In this document: one piece after another, positions 28,317 through 38,728 of the stretch
How the letters are laid out: each line of letters starts with the position of its first letter
Position numbering within the stretch: position 1 is the first letter of the stretch
Assembly: GCF_003989665.1 (NCBI RefSeq)
Contig: NZ_RZIJ01000007.1
Coordinates: 183,107 to 247,106, forward strand
Direction: 5' to 3'
Length of the DNA stretch: 64,000 nucleotides
DNA from: Azospirillum doebereinerae
GTDB taxonomy: Bacteria > Pseudomonadota > Alphaproteobacteria > Azospirillales > Azospirillaceae
Translations under genes and position numbers: made by a program
Notes under the pieces: model-generated
The model's input: the letters and a program-made list of their open reading frames with translations, nothing else
What the model was told of the DNA's origin: nothing
The model's database searches: none

Positions 28317-29812
28317 CCCGCTTCCGGCTCTCCACGGCTTTCGCCGTTCTCGGGCTGTCGGCCTGTTCGTTGCCGGAGGTGGGCAACCTGCCGCCGCGCG
28401 AAACGGTGGTGGCCCAGGCCCGGCAGACGCTGACCCAGGATCCCTCCCCGGCGGTGACCGAGGTGCCGGTCAGCCGCGGCATGCTGGTGGCCCACTCCCT
28501 GCGCGAATCCCTGCCGGCGAGCCTCGCCGCGCGGCGCATCTCCGTCAGCTTCCCGTCCGGCGAGAACACGCTGGAGCGGCTGTCCAGCATGATGGCCTAT
28601 TCCGGCGTGCCGGTGGCGACCCGCTTCGAGGGCACCGACGGCCCGGCCATGCTGCGGCAGACGCTGCCGATGCAGTCCTTCTCGGGCAGCTTCACCGATC
28701 TGGCCGGCGTGCTGGAGACCGGCATGGGGGTGGTCGCCTGGTGGCAGAACGGGACGCTGTTCCTCAGCAACCGCGACCGCTTCGCCTTCACCGTCCCGCA
28801 GAACCAGGCGGTCATCGATTCGGTGATGAGCGACCTGAAGACGCTGGGCGCCACCGACATCACGCAGTCGCTGCGCGGCGGGCAGGTCGTCTTCTCCGCC
28901 TCGCCGACGGTCTACCGCGAGGTGATCCAGCCCTACGTCGACCGCCTGCACCGCAACATGGCGATGGTGCGCATCCAACTCGCGGTCGTCAGCCTGGGCC
29001 TGACCGACCAGTCGGCCAGCGGCTTCGACTGGAACGCGCTGGCCCTGCAATTCAACCGGCTGTCGAACGGCACGACGACAACCACCTCGACCGGCACGGT
29101 CGTCACGAGCAACGGGTCGGTCGTGAGCGCGACCGCCCAACAGCCGCTGTCCTTCGACGTCGTCAAGCCCGCCACCCTGCTGGGGGTCAGCGGCGCCTTC
29201 AACGTCGCCGGCGCCATCGCCTTCCTGTCGAAGTTCGGCAACACCGACACCCGCCAGAACGTCGAGGTCCACACCCTGTCCGGCGCCGAGGTGACGCTGC
29301 GCAGCGGCCAGACCATCCCCTACGTGACCGGCGTCGGCGTCACCGCCGTCAGCGGGCTGGGCGTCGCGTCCACCGCCGGCAACTCCGCCACCAACCTGAA
29401 CGCGCCGGGCGTCGTCGGGTCGGCGCAGACCGGGACGGTGCAGACCGGCCTGACCATCAAGCTGACGCCGCATTACGACGCCGACACCCGGATCGTCACC
29501 GTCGACCTCAACCTGCTGCTGAACAACCTGATCGAGTTCCGCGACCTGAACGCCGGCAACCAGGTGGGCATCCTGACCCAGCCGGTGACGCAGGAGCAGG
29601 CGTTGAACGACATCGTCCGGGTGGTCGCCGGCAGCACCGTCGTGCTGGGCGGCCTGCAGACCGACAGCCGGGGCTTCAGCGGCAACCAGCCGACGGCGAC
29701 GCGCGGCGTGATCGAGGAGGGCATCGGCAAGCGGGCGCAGGACATCAACAAGGACGCCCTGTTCCTGATCCTGCGGCCGACCGTGACCGTCTTCCGCGAA
29801 ACGGCGAACTGA
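28304..29812 (+). CDS. pilN: Type IVb pilus secretin lipoprotein (PilN-like)
   Basis: A 502-residue outer-membrane secretin. The lipobox LSAC places the lipidated cysteine at residue 21. N-domains follow (STN-like VSFPSGENTLERLSSMM and a KH-like segment), then the secretin core, with PYVTGVGVTAV, GLTIKLTPHYDADTRIVTVDLNLLLNNL and the hallmark STVVLGGLQTDSR, and DALFLILRPTVTVF at the end. Lipoprotein secretins of this length are the PilN type of R64-like thin pili and the BfpB/TcpC type. It should form the exit pore for the fibre made by the proteins at 22094-26607. Confidence 0.9.
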   Translation: MRALTRFRLSTAFAVLGLSACSLPEVGNLPPRETVVAQARQTLTQDPSPAVTEVPVSRGMLVAHSLRESLPASLAARRISVSFPSGENTLERLSSMMAYSGVPVATRFEGTDGPAMLRQTLPMQSFSGSFTDLAGVLETGMGVVAWWQNGTLFLSNRDRFAFTVPQNQAVIDSVMSDLKTLGATDITQSLRGGQVVFSASPTVYREVIQPYVDRLHRNMAMVRIQLAVVSLGLTDQSASGFDWNALALQFNRLSNGTTTTTSTGTVVTSNGSVVSATAQQPLSFDVVKPATLLGVSGAFNVAGAIAFLSKFGNTDTRQNVEVHTLSGAEVTLRSGQTIPYVTGVGVTAVSGLGVASTAGNSATNLNAPGVVGSAQTGTVQTGLTIKLTPHYDADTRIVTVDLNLLLNNLIEFRDLNAGNQVGILTQPVTQEQALNDIVRVVAGSTVVLGGLQTDSRGFSGNQPTATRGVIEEGIGKRAQDINKDALFLILRPTVTVFRETAN

Positions 29813-29834
29813 CGGAAAAGGGGGCCGCCCCGCC

Positions 29835-31016
29835 ATGGCGTGGTTCGAGGTCCGGCTGATCGCCGACGGACGCGTGCGCAGCGTGGAGGTCGAGGCCGCC
29901 AGCGCGCCGGCCGCCCGCGATTCCCTGAGTGGCCGGGGCCGCATCCTGGCCGTGCGGCGGCGCCGGAGGATCGGCGGCTGGGGCCGCCCGCTCGACCGCA
30001 ACGAGCGGCACATCCTGTTCATCCGGCTGGCGGCGATGCTGGATTCCCGCGTCGGGCTGGCGGAGGCGCTGCGCCGCATCGCCGCCGCCTTTCGCGGGCG
30101 CATCCGGCGCACGGCGGAGCGGATGGCCGACGCGGTCGAGCTGGGCGACGATCTGGCGGCCGCGATGCAGCGCCTGCCGCGCGACTTCCCGCCCAATCTG
30201 GTGGCGCTGGTCCGCGCCGGCGGTTTCGGCGAGGGCACCTCGGCGGCGTTGCGCAGCGCCGCCAATTTCGAACGCCAGATCGCCGGCGCCCGGCAGGAGT
30301 TCCGGTCCGGCCTGATGCTCGCCGTGCTCTACGCGGTGATGGCGGGGGCGGTGATGGTCGGAACCTCGGTCTTCCTGACGCCGCTGCTGCTCGACACCGA
30401 CGTGTTCAAGCGGGCGGGGCAGGAGGTCGACGTCGGCTGGGTCTATCTGCTGTCCGACCTGACGACCGGGCTGGTCGCGGTGCTGCTGGCCGTCGTGGCG
30501 CTTCTGGCCGGGCTCGCCACCGCCGGCCGGCGGCTGGCGCCGCGACGGATCGACCGGCTGATCCTGGGCGTGCCGTTCTACCGCGATCTGGCGCTGGGCG
30601 TGCAGAACCACGTCACCTTCCGCGAGTTGGCCCTGCTGGTCGGCGGCGGCGTGCCGATCGACCGCGCGCTGCGGCTGACCGCCGAGGGTGCTCCGCCGGG
30701 CGCGCTGCGCGCCGACCTCGACGCGGCGACGCGGGCGATCACCCTGGGCCAGCCCTGGACCGACGCGATGCGCGGCGTGCACGGCACCGACCGCGCCGCG
30801 CTGGCCGCCGCCGAGAACCGGGTCGAGCTGGCGCAGAGCCTCGCGGCGTTGGCCGAGCAGCACCGCGACCTCTACCTCCACGCGGTGGCGGTGACGGAGC
30901 CGGTCCTGCGCGGGCTGTCGGTGCTGGTGGTGAGCGTCGCCGGCATCGTGCTGTTCGGCCTGACCATCATCCCGATCCTCCAGCTTTCCGAACAAATCGC
31001 ACGACAGCCCTTCTAG
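29835..31016 (+). CDS. pilR: Type IV pilus inner-membrane platform protein (GspF/PilR family)
   Basis: A 393-residue polytopic inner-membrane protein. It has two GspF-domain copies: residues 65-180 (FIRLAAMLDSRVGLAEALRRIA...LVRAGGFGEG) and about 270-380 (FRELALLVGGGVPIDRALRLTA). Hydrophobic helices occur at about 160-180, 210-230 and 365-385. The platform protein works with the assembly ATPase to lift subunits from the membrane. In R64 nomenclature this is PilR (unrelated to the NtrC-type PilR regulator). It follows the secretin gene by 22 bp. Confidence 0.88.
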   Translation: MAWFEVRLIADGRVRSVEVEAASAPAARDSLSGRGRILAVRRRRRIGGWGRPLDRNERHILFIRLAAMLDSRVGLAEALRRIAAAFRGRIRRTAERMADAVELGDDLAAAMQRLPRDFPPNLVALVRAGGFGEGTSAALRSAANFERQIAGARQEFRSGLMLAVLYAVMAGAVMVGTSVFLTPLLLDTDVFKRAGQEVDVGWVYLLSDLTTGLVAVLLAVVALLAGLATAGRRLAPRRIDRLILGVPFYRDLALGVQNHVTFRELALLVGGGVPIDRALRLTAEGAPPGALRADLDAATRAITLGQPWTDAMRGVHGTDRAALAAAENRVELAQSLAALAEQHRDLYLHAVAVTEPVLRGLSVLVVSVAGIVLFGLTIIPILQLSEQIARQPF

Positions 31017-31036
31017 AGCCTGCCATTTTGTCCGCC

Positions 31037-31408
31037 ATGTTCGAACCCGGCACACTCCGCGTCACCTGCATCGCCCTGCTGGTCCTGGGCGCGCTCTTCG
31101 GCGGCGCCGGGGTGGCCCTGCATGTCCGCGGCCTGTTGTTGGCCGATGCGGTCGCCGAGGGCGGCGGGCAGGCGGAGGCGGCCTGTTTCGCCGCCGCCCG
31201 CCGGATCGGCGGCGCGGTGGCGCCGACCGCCGAGGGGCTGATCCTCGCGGTGCCGGACACGGCCGACCAGCGCACCGCGCTGACCGACGCCTCGGGCCTG
31301 CTGGCCTTCTGTCCGGGGATGGAGATGGCCTATTTCTGCATGGGCAAGGGCTGCGGCGCCGACGGCAAGGTCGCCATGCGGATGGAACTGCGGCGCGCGG
31401 GCTCCTGA
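31037..31408 (+). CDS. Small single-pass membrane protein of pilus cluster
   Basis: A 123-residue protein with an N-terminal hydrophobic helix (about residues 10-32, CIALLVLGALFGGAGVALHV) and a soluble C-terminal part carrying several cysteines (AACFAAARR, LAFCPGME, YFCMGKGCG). I do not recognise the family. The architecture matches the pilin-like proteins upstream (anchor plus disulfide-rich domain, about 100 residues), so it may be a minor pilin. It follows the platform gene by 20 bp and is the last plus-strand gene of the cluster. Confidence 0.65.
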   Translation: MFEPGTLRVTCIALLVLGALFGGAGVALHVRGLLLADAVAEGGGQAEAACFAAARRIGGAVAPTAEGLILAVPDTADQRTALTDASGLLAFCPGMEMAYFCMGKGCGADGKVAMRMELRRAGS

Positions 31409-31424
31409 CTTTGGGGCGCCCGCG

Positions 31425-31970
31425 TCACGGCTGGATGGACAGGGCCTTGGCCGCCTCGACGATGCGCCGCAGATACTTCGCGTGAAGCTCCGGCGTGCGG
31501 CTGTGGTAGTTGCCGACCGCCGTCCAGAAACGGTCCCAACCCACGGCGTCGATCTCCCGCCGCAGTATCCAGGCGGTCACCCGGATGTTGTAGCAGGCGT
31601 CGTTGGTCAGCGCCTGCCGGATCGACGCGGGCGGCACGCGGCCGGCGGCGATGACGGAGAACCAGATGGTGTTGATCTGGCCCGGCCCGCAATCCTCGGT
31701 TCCGTTGGTGTTGGCCGAGCAGGCGCCGGGGGTTCCCTGTTCCACCGCCAGGATCAGCCGCAGCGCGTCGGCCGGAACGCCCCATTCCTCGGCCGCGTAA
31801 TCCAGGCAGAGCGGCGGAACCGCGTCGATGCCCTTGGGAGAGCGGCCGGCGAGCGCCGGCAGGGCGGTTCCGGCCGTCGCCAGGGCCAGCAGCAGCGCGC
31901 CGGCCTTCAGCGCCCCGCGCCGCAGCCCGGACCGTGTCGGTCCCCCCCGTCCGGCGTCGATCGCCCGCAC
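31425..31970 (-). CDS. Lytic transglycosylase (VirB1/PilT-of-R64 type)
   Basis: A 181-residue exported muramidase-like protein. A signal-peptide helix (ALLLALATAGTALPALA) precedes an SLT domain with the catalytic glutamate in LILAVEQGTPG (Glu77), the DCGPGQINT motif and a C-terminal VGNYHS. Such enzymes open peptidoglycan for envelope-spanning machines, and R64-type clusters carry one. It is convergent with the pilus genes, 16 bp from the last. A GTG start at 31970 is chosen because a GGAG lies seven bases upstream; an ATG at 32021 is an alternative but lacks one and overlaps the next gene. Confidence 0.8.
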   Translation of the reverse strand: MRAIDAGRGGPTRSGLRRGALKAGALLLALATAGTALPALAGRSPKGIDAVPPLCLDYAAEEWGVPADALRLILAVEQGTPGACSANTNGTEDCGPGQINTIWFSVIAAGRVPPASIRQALTNDACYNIRVTAWILRREIDAVGWDRFWTAVGNYHSRTPELHAKYLRRIVEAAKALSIQP

Positions 31971-32014
31971 CCTTCCACTCCAACCCGTTTGCGTCGCAGG
32001 AGATACGATCCCGC

Positions 32015-33226
32015 CTAACATTGTCTTAATGCGCGCACCGCGCCGGGCCGGCCATCGGGGGGCGTCGGGCTCATGAGATGGCGGCGGTCGATGTCGGCGG
32101 CTCGGGCCACGCCGCAGAGCGCCATGGACACGTCGAGTTCCCGGCCGAGGATGCGGATCGCCCGCGCGACTCCCGCCTGTCCGGCCGCCGCAAGCCCGTA
32201 GACGAAGGCGCGGCCGACCATGCAGGCCCGCGCGCCCGCCGCCAGCCCGCGCAGGACGTCCTGGCCGGAGCGGATCCCGCCGTCGACGATCAGTTCCGCA
32301 GTGTCGCCGACCCGGTCGCGGATGGGCGGCAGGGCGGCGATGGTCGAGCAGGTGCCGTCCAATTGCCGACCGCCGTGGTTGGAGACGACGATGGCGGACG
32401 CCCCGGCCTGCGCCGCCAGCGCCGCGTCGTCCGGGTTGAGGATGCCCTTGACGATCAGTTTGCCCGGCCAGACGCCGCGAATCCAGTCGAGATCCGCCCA
32501 GCTCAGGCCGGGATCGAACTGGCCGTTGCTCCAGCGCGTCAACCCGTTCACGCCGTCGGCGTCGGGGACATGGCCGGCGAGGTTGCCGAAGGTGCGGCGC
32601 TTGCCGCGCAGGACGCCCAGCGCCCAGCGCGGGCGCAGCGCGATCTCCAGCGCGTTGCGCAGGGTGACGCGCGGCGGCACGGTCAGGCCGTTGCGGATGT
32701 CGGCGTGGCGCTGGGCGAGCGCCTGGAGATCGACGGTGACCACCAGCGCGCTGCATTTCGCGGCGATGGCGCGCTCGATCAACGAGCGGGTGACGCCACG
32801 GTCGCGCCACATGTAGAGCTGGAACCAGAAGGGCTTCTCCACCGCCGCCGCCACGTCCTCGATCGAGGCGATGGACAGGGTGCTGAGCGTGAAGGGGATC
32901 CCCGCCGCCTGCGCCGCCCGGCAGGCGTGGATCTCGCCGTCGCCGTGGAGCAGGCCGCAGAGGCCGACCGGGGCCAGCGCCATCGGCAGCGCCACCGGCT
33001 CGCCCAGCAGCGTGGTGCCGAGGCTGCGTTTCGACACGTCCACCAGCACCCTCTGGCGCAGCAGCAGCCGGTCGAGATCCCGCCGGTTGGCCTGGAGGGT
33101 CTGCTCGGCGTAGGAGCCGCGGTCGACGTAGTCGAACAGCGCGCGCGGGATTTGGCGGCGGGCTTCGGCCCGCAGATCCTCGATGCTGGCGGCGGTCCTC
33201 AGCGCCGCCGGCGTCCGCTTCTTCAT
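32015..33226 (-). CDS. FMN-dependent alpha-hydroxy acid dehydrogenase (LldD-like)
   Basis: A 403-residue TIM-barrel flavoenzyme. The family signature VSNHGGRQLDG (active-site His/Arg) and the FMN-binding IVDGGIRSGQDVLRGLAAGA are present, as are ALAPVGLCGLLHGDGEI and FWFQLYMWRDR. The family oxidises 2-hydroxy acids (lactate, mandelate, glycolate); the substrate here is open. It sits at the end of the minus-strand catabolic run, 10 bp after the nitronate monooxygenase-like gene. Together with the FAD enzyme at 34315 it gives the operon two different 2-hydroxyacid oxidoreductases. Confidence 0.88.
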   Translation of the reverse strand: MKKRTPAALRTAASIEDLRAEARRQIPRALFDYVDRGSYAEQTLQANRRDLDRLLLRQRVLVDVSKRSLGTTLLGEPVALPMALAPVGLCGLLHGDGEIHACRAAQAAGIPFTLSTLSIASIEDVAAAVEKPFWFQLYMWRDRGVTRSLIERAIAAKCSALVVTVDLQALAQRHADIRNGLTVPPRVTLRNALEIALRPRWALGVLRGKRRTFGNLAGHVPDADGVNGLTRWSNGQFDPGLSWADLDWIRGVWPGKLIVKGILNPDDAALAAQAGASAIVVSNHGGRQLDGTCSTIAALPPIRDRVGDTAELIVDGGIRSGQDVLRGLAAGARACMVGRAFVYGLAAAGQAGVARAIRILGRELDVSMALCGVARAADIDRRHLMSPTPPDGRPGAVRALRQC

Positions 33227-33236
33227 GACGGCGCCC

Positions 33237-34211
33237 TCATGACAGGGACCGCTGGGCGGTCCGGTACTCGTCCTTGAGGCGGCCGATCAGTTCGGCGGCG
33301 CCGACGACCCCCTCGACCAGCCCGACCCCCTGGCCGCAGGCCCAGATGTCGCGCCAGACCTTCACGGTGCCGCTGCTGCTGGAGCGGAAGCTGACTCCGC
33401 CGGTCCGCAGATGCTCCAGATTGTCGGGATCCAGCCCGGAGTTGACGATCGAGGCGCGGATGTAGTTGCCGTTCACGCCGCTGAAGGCGTCGGTGTAGAC
33501 GATGTCGCCGGCCGTGGTGGCGACCACCGCCTGCTTGTAGCTGTCCTCCACCGCCGCCTCGCGCGTCGCGATGAAGGGCGAGCCGATGTAGACGAGATCG
33601 GCGCCCAGCACCTGCGCCGCCAGGATCGAGCGGCCGTTGGCGATGGCGCCCGACAGCACCAGCGGCCCCCGCCACCACGCCCGGATCTCCTGCATCAGGG
33701 CGAACGGGTTGATGCGGCCGGCGTGGCCGCCGGCCCCGGCCGCCACCGCGATCAGCCCGTCGGCGCCGCGCTCCACCGCCTTGTGGGCGTGCTCGATGGT
33801 GGTGACGTCGTGCAGGACCGTGCCGCCATAGCCGTGGACCGCCGTGTTGACGTCGGGCCGGGCGCCGAGCGAGGTGATGATCAGCGGCACCGCGTGGCGG
33901 ACGCAGAGCGCCAGATCCTCCTCCAGCCGTGCGTTCGACTTGTGGACGACCAGGTTGACCGCGAAGGGAGCGGCCGGGTTGTCGGGATGCGCCGCGTCGT
34001 GGGTGGCCAGCTCCTCCTTGATGCGGGCCAGCCACTCGTCGAGCACGCCTTCGGGGCGGGCGTTGGCGGCGGGGAAGGAGCCGATGATTCCGGCCTTGCA
34101 CTGCGCGACCACCAGCTCGGGGTAGGAGACGCGGAACATCGGCGCGGCGATGACCGGCAGGGACAGGGGACGCGACAGGGGGGGGCGCTGGAACACCGGA
34201 GGACGTGTCAT
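33237..34211 (-). CDS. Nitronate monooxygenase-like flavoprotein
   Basis: A 324-residue NMO/2-nitropropane dioxygenase family TIM barrel. Visible motifs are LPVIAAPMFRVSYPELVVAQCKAGIIGSFP, a glycine-rich phosphate site (IAVAAGAGGHAGRINPFAL) with the catalytic histidine region, and GADLVYIGSPFIAT. The start at 34211 is favoured by AAGGG seven bases upstream; 34226 is an in-frame alternative. The family includes enoyl reductase-like and uncharacterised members, so nitronate oxidation is not certain. Role in the operon unknown. Confidence 0.85.
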   Translation of the reverse strand: MTRPPVFQRPPLSRPLSLPVIAAPMFRVSYPELVVAQCKAGIIGSFPAANARPEGVLDEWLARIKEELATHDAAHPDNPAAPFAVNLVVHKSNARLEEDLALCVRHAVPLIITSLGARPDVNTAVHGYGGTVLHDVTTIEHAHKAVERGADGLIAVAAGAGGHAGRINPFALMQEIRAWWRGPLVLSGAIANGRSILAAQVLGADLVYIGSPFIATREAAVEDSYKQAVVATTAGDIVYTDAFSGVNGNYIRASIVNSGLDPDNLEHLRTGGVSFRSSSSGTVKVWRDIWACGQGVGLVEGVVGAAELIGRLKDEYRTAQRSLS

Positions 34212-34314
34212 CCGAGACCCTTTCACAGGTGGGCGTTCGGTTCGGAGAGAGTCCGAACCGTTGCGGTTGTTCGATGTCGTGGAAGCGTTGGGTGTCGCGC
34301 CGGCCGGCGCCCGA

Positions 34315-35724
34315 TCAGGGCGCGGCGAGAACCTTGCCGGGATTCATCAGCCCCGCCGGGTCGAGCGCCCGCTTGAGCGTGGTCATCAGGGCGATCTCGA
34401 CCGGCGGGCGGTAGCGGACCAGTTCGTCCATCTTGAGGCGGCCGATGCCGTGCTCGGCGCTGAAGCTGCCGCCGAGATCGACGGCGGCGCCGTAGACGAG
34501 ATCCTGCACCAAGCCGCGCAGGGCGAGGAACGCCCTCTTGTCCATGCCCTTGGGCTGGCTGACGCAGACGTGGATGTTGCCGTCGCCGATGTGCCCGAAG
34601 GAGGCGATGCGGGCGCCCGGCACGGCGCGGCCCACCTCACGCTCGACGCGCTCGATGAAGTCGGGCACGCGGGCCAGCGGGACCGAGGGATCGTGCAGCA
34701 GCAACCCGCCCTCCTTCCAGTAGAGCGTCGCGCCCTCGTCGCGCAGCCGCCAGAAGGCCGCCGTCTGCGCCGTGTTCTGGGCCAGCGTCGCGTCGGTCAC
34801 CAGCCCGTCCTCCAGCGCCTCGGCCAGCGCCTCGGTGAGCAGCGCGTTCAGGTCGCCGCCGGCCCGGCTGGAGGACAGTTCGACCAGCACCGTCCAGGCC
34901 GCCGGTTCGGACAGTGGGTGCACGGCCCCCGGCAGATGGCGGACGGCGACCTCCAGCGCGTAGGCGTTCATGAGCTCGAAGGAGGAGATGGCGTCCCCCG
35001 TCCGGCGGCGCAGCCGGTCGAGCAGCTTCAGCGCCGCCAGCGGATCGGCCACCGCCGCGAAGGCGCAGGCGGTGTCGGCGACGCTGGGCTGGAGCTTCAG
35101 CAGCGCCGCCGTGATGATTCCGAGCGTGCCCTCCGACCCGAGGAACAGCTGTTTCAGGTCGCCGCCGGTGTTGTCCTTGCGCAGGGAGCGCAGCCCGTTC
35201 CAGATCCGCCCGTCCGGCAGCACCACCTCCAGCCCCAGCACGAGGTCACGGGCCGAGCCGTAGCGCAGCACCGACTTGCCCCCGGCGTTGGTCGCGAGGT
35301 TGCCGCCGATCTGGCAGGACCCCTCGGCCCCCAGGCTGAGCGGGAACAGCAGGTCGGCGTCCGCCGCCGCCGCCTGGGCGTGGGCCAGGATGACGCCGGC
35401 CTCGGCGGTCATCGTGTAGGACAGCGGGTCGACGGCGCGGATGCGGTTCATCCGCCCGAGGTTGAGCAGGATGGCGCGCGGGTCGGTCGGGATGGCGCCG
35501 TCGCACAGGCCGGTGTTGCCGCCCTGCGGGACGACCGGGCAGCCATGCTCCGCCGCCAGCGCGACCACCGCCGCCGTCTCCTCCACCGTCGCGGGGCGGG
35601 CGACGAGGCCGCAGGCGCCGGTGAAGCGGCGCGGCCCGGTGACGTAGGGCGTCAGGTCGGCCGGGTCGCTCAGCACGCCGGACGGACCCAGCCGCTCGAT
35701 TAGTCTGTCTCGCACTGTGAGCAT
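34315..35724 (-). CDS. FAD-dependent 2-hydroxyacid dehydrogenase (GlcD/D2HGDH-like)
   Basis: A 469-residue FAD_binding_4 oxidase. The FAD region is VVPQGGNTGLCDGAIPTDP, with GNLATNAGG and RKDNTGGDLKQLFLGSEGTLGIITAALLKL. The C-terminal cap has the metal-site motifs FGHIGDGNIHVCV and FSAEHGIGRLKMDEL, and the protein ends NPGKVLA. This pattern is that of D-2-hydroxyglutarate/D-lactate/glycolate dehydrogenases. It lies 15 bp after the acetoacetate decarboxylase-like gene. Confidence 0.9.
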   Translation of the reverse strand: MLTVRDRLIERLGPSGVLSDPADLTPYVTGPRRFTGACGLVARPATVEETAAVVALAAEHGCPVVPQGGNTGLCDGAIPTDPRAILLNLGRMNRIRAVDPLSYTMTAEAGVILAHAQAAAADADLLFPLSLGAEGSCQIGGNLATNAGGKSVLRYGSARDLVLGLEVVLPDGRIWNGLRSLRKDNTGGDLKQLFLGSEGTLGIITAALLKLQPSVADTACAFAAVADPLAALKLLDRLRRRTGDAISSFELMNAYALEVAVRHLPGAVHPLSEPAAWTVLVELSSSRAGGDLNALLTEALAEALEDGLVTDATLAQNTAQTAAFWRLRDEGATLYWKEGGLLLHDPSVPLARVPDFIERVEREVGRAVPGARIASFGHIGDGNIHVCVSQPKGMDKRAFLALRGLVQDLVYGAAVDLGGSFSAEHGIGRLKMDELVRYRPPVEIALMTTLKRALDPAGLMNPGKVLAAP

Positions 35725-35739
35725 GATGGATTCCGGGGG

Positions 35740-36543
35740 TCAGTCCTGGCGCAGGTCGCGGACGGTCAGCAGATCGTCCACGGTCATCGCGAAGGTGTAG
35801 CGGTAGCCGTGGCCGACCCGCAGCGGGGCGAGGTCGCCGATCTCGCTCCACGGCGAGCGGCCGAACTCCAGCGTCGCCGGCCCGCGCCAGACCGGCGACA
35901 TGGCGGTGTCGCGCACGCGCTGGCGCACCAGCTCGTGCACCGCCGGCCGGTTCTGCCGCCCCTGGGTCAGCGTCGGGAAGTAGCGCATGTTGATCATGCG
36001 CTGGAGCATGCGGTTGGGCAGCTCGGCGGTCTCCTCCTCCAGCCGGATCGTCGCCTCGATCAGGCGGCGGTCGCGGTGGGTGAGGGTGCCGGCGAACAGG
36101 CCGCCCTGCCCGGCGGTGGGCGCCGCCTTGCTGGGGATGGCGAAGCTGCGGGTCATGCGGATGGTGCCGATCTGCTTGGGCATGCCCTGGATCTGGCCGC
36201 GCATCATCGAGTTGTCGTTGTCGACGAAGATGTAGGGGCAGGCGCCGGCCGGCTTGCCCTCCCACGTCGCGCTGACGGCGATGAAGGCTTCCATGTATTG
36301 GCCGACCGCCGGGTCGGCGAGTTCCAGGCCGCCGTCGCTGGCGTACTGGTTGTCGGAGAAGAACACGGCGCATTTGCCGGGGTCCTCGCCCGGCTCCAGC
36401 CCCGGCGGCAGGACGGCGCGCACCGCCTCGGGGTCGGCCCAGTATTCGACGACGAGGAAGTTGCCGACGAAATGCCAGGGCGGCGTCGGGGCGAGGCTGC
36501 TGCCGCCGGTCGGCGAAAGCGGGACGCTGAATCCTGTGAGCAT
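35740..36543 (-). CDS. Acetoacetate decarboxylase family protein
   Basis: A 267-residue ADC-fold protein. The Schiff-base lysine is probably K123 in QGMPKQIG. Other family marks are FLVVEYWADPEAVRAVLPPGLEP near the N-terminus and SVTWxGxPxGxxPYIFVDND in the middle. The start at 36543 has an AGGAG eight bases upstream. Many ADC-family members are not acetoacetate decarboxylases but cyclases, aldolases or decarboxylases of other keto acids; with hydroxyacid oxidases beside it, a 3- or 2-keto acid substrate is plausible. It follows a repeat element. Confidence 0.83.
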   Translation of the reverse strand: MLTGFSVPLSPTGGSSLAPTPPWHFVGNFLVVEYWADPEAVRAVLPPGLEPGEDPGKCAVFFSDNQYASDGGLELADPAVGQYMEAFIAVSATWEGKPAGACPYIFVDNDNSMMRGQIQGMPKQIGTIRMTRSFAIPSKAAPTAGQGGLFAGTLTHRDRRLIEATIRLEEETAELPNRMLQRMINMRYFPTLTQGRQNRPAVHELVRQRVRDTAMSPVWRGPATLEFGRSPWSEIGDLAPLRVGHGYRYTFAMTVDDLLTVRDLRQD

Positions 36544-36610
36544 GGCGGTCTCCTGGGCGCGCGGCTCGAAGCCGGGGCGCCGTGATCGATGGAGGTCGGT
36601 CGGGGGGGAA

Positions 36611-36720
36611 AGCCCCTCTCCCCTTGCGGGAGAGGGGTTGGGGTGAGGGGTGCGCAAATCTCCTCTTCGCCTGCGGCGATACCCCTCATCCCAACCCTTC
36701 TCCCGCAAGGGGAGAAGGGC

Positions 36721-36722
<2 letters not shown>
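36611..36722. repeat. Intergenic palindromic repeat, family B copy 2
   Basis: A compact copy. The left arm is AGCCCCTCTCCCCTTGCGGG... to GGTTGGGGTGAGGGG; the right arm starts ACCCCTCATCCCAACCC and ends CGCAAGGGGAGAAGGGCTT. The last two bases are part of the stop codon of the ABC ATPase gene that ends at 36721, so the element abuts that gene. Confidence 0.88.
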
Positions 36723-37745
<1,023 letters not shown>

Positions 37746-37749
<4 letters not shown>

Positions 37750-38726
37750 TGCACGCCTCCTTCCAGCCGGCAGAGGATGCGGTGGTCCGGGCCGAGGTCC
37801 CGGAACTCCGGCTTGAACTGGCGGCAGGGATCGACGACGTGCGGGCAGCGGTCGGCGAAGGCGCAGCCGGGGCCGAGGGTCCGCAGATCCGGCACCTGAC
37901 CGGGAATGGGGGTGAGGACGACCTCGGTCCCCTCGATGCGCGGGGTCGAGGCCAGAAGCGCCCGCGTGTAGGGATGCTGCGGGGCGGCGAAGACGGTGGA
38001 GACCGGACCCTGCTCGACGATGCGGCCGGCGTACATCACCAGCACGCGGTCGCAGACCCGGCGGATCACCTCCAGCTCGTGGGTGACGATCAGCACGGCG
38101 GCGTTGGTGCGGTCGCGCAGTTCGCGGAACAGCAGCAGGATCTCGTCCTGGATGGTGGCGTCGAGCGCGCTGGTCGGCTCGTCGGCGACCAGCAGACGGG
38201 GCGAGGCGCTGGTCGCCATGGCGATCAGCACGCGCTGGCGCATGCCGCCGCTGAGCTGATGCGGGAACTGGCCGACGCGCATCTCGGGCGCGGTGATGTG
38301 GACCCGCTTCAGCGCGGCGATGGCCTGCTCGCGGACTTGGGCTCCCGGCACGCCGCGCCGCTTCAGCACCTCGCGGACCTGGTTGCCGATGGTGAACAGC
38401 GGGTCGAGCGAGGTCATCGGGTTCTGCAGCACCATGGCGATGTCGCGGCCGTGCATCGCCGCCACCTCGCGCATCGGCAGGTCGTAGAGCGAGCGGCCGT
38501 CGAAGCACACCCGCCCGCTGACCCTGGCGGTCGGGGCCAGCGCCCGGATCAGCCCGGTGCAGAGCGTCGACTTGCCGCTGCCCGATTCCCCGGCGATGCC
38601 GATGATCTCGCCCGGCCGGACGGTCAGGTTCACCCCGCGGACGGCGTGGAGCGGGCGGTCCTTCAGGCCGAAGGCGACCCCGAAATCCTGGACTTCGACG
38701 ATGGGAACTTCGACGATGGGGTTCAT
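37746..38726 (-). CDS. Peptide/nickel-type ABC ATPase (DppD/OppD-like)
   Basis: A 326-residue ABC ATPase partner. Walker A is [10 protein letters not shown]-loop [12 protein letters not shown], signature [15 protein letters not shown], Walker [14 protein letters not shown]-loop IVTHELEVI. The C-terminal extension has the [14 protein letters not shown] cysteines. Its start is two bases from the end of the permease gene at 38729. The N-terminus contains a short direct repeat (VEVPIVEV). Confidence 0.9.
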
Positions 38727-38728
38727 GA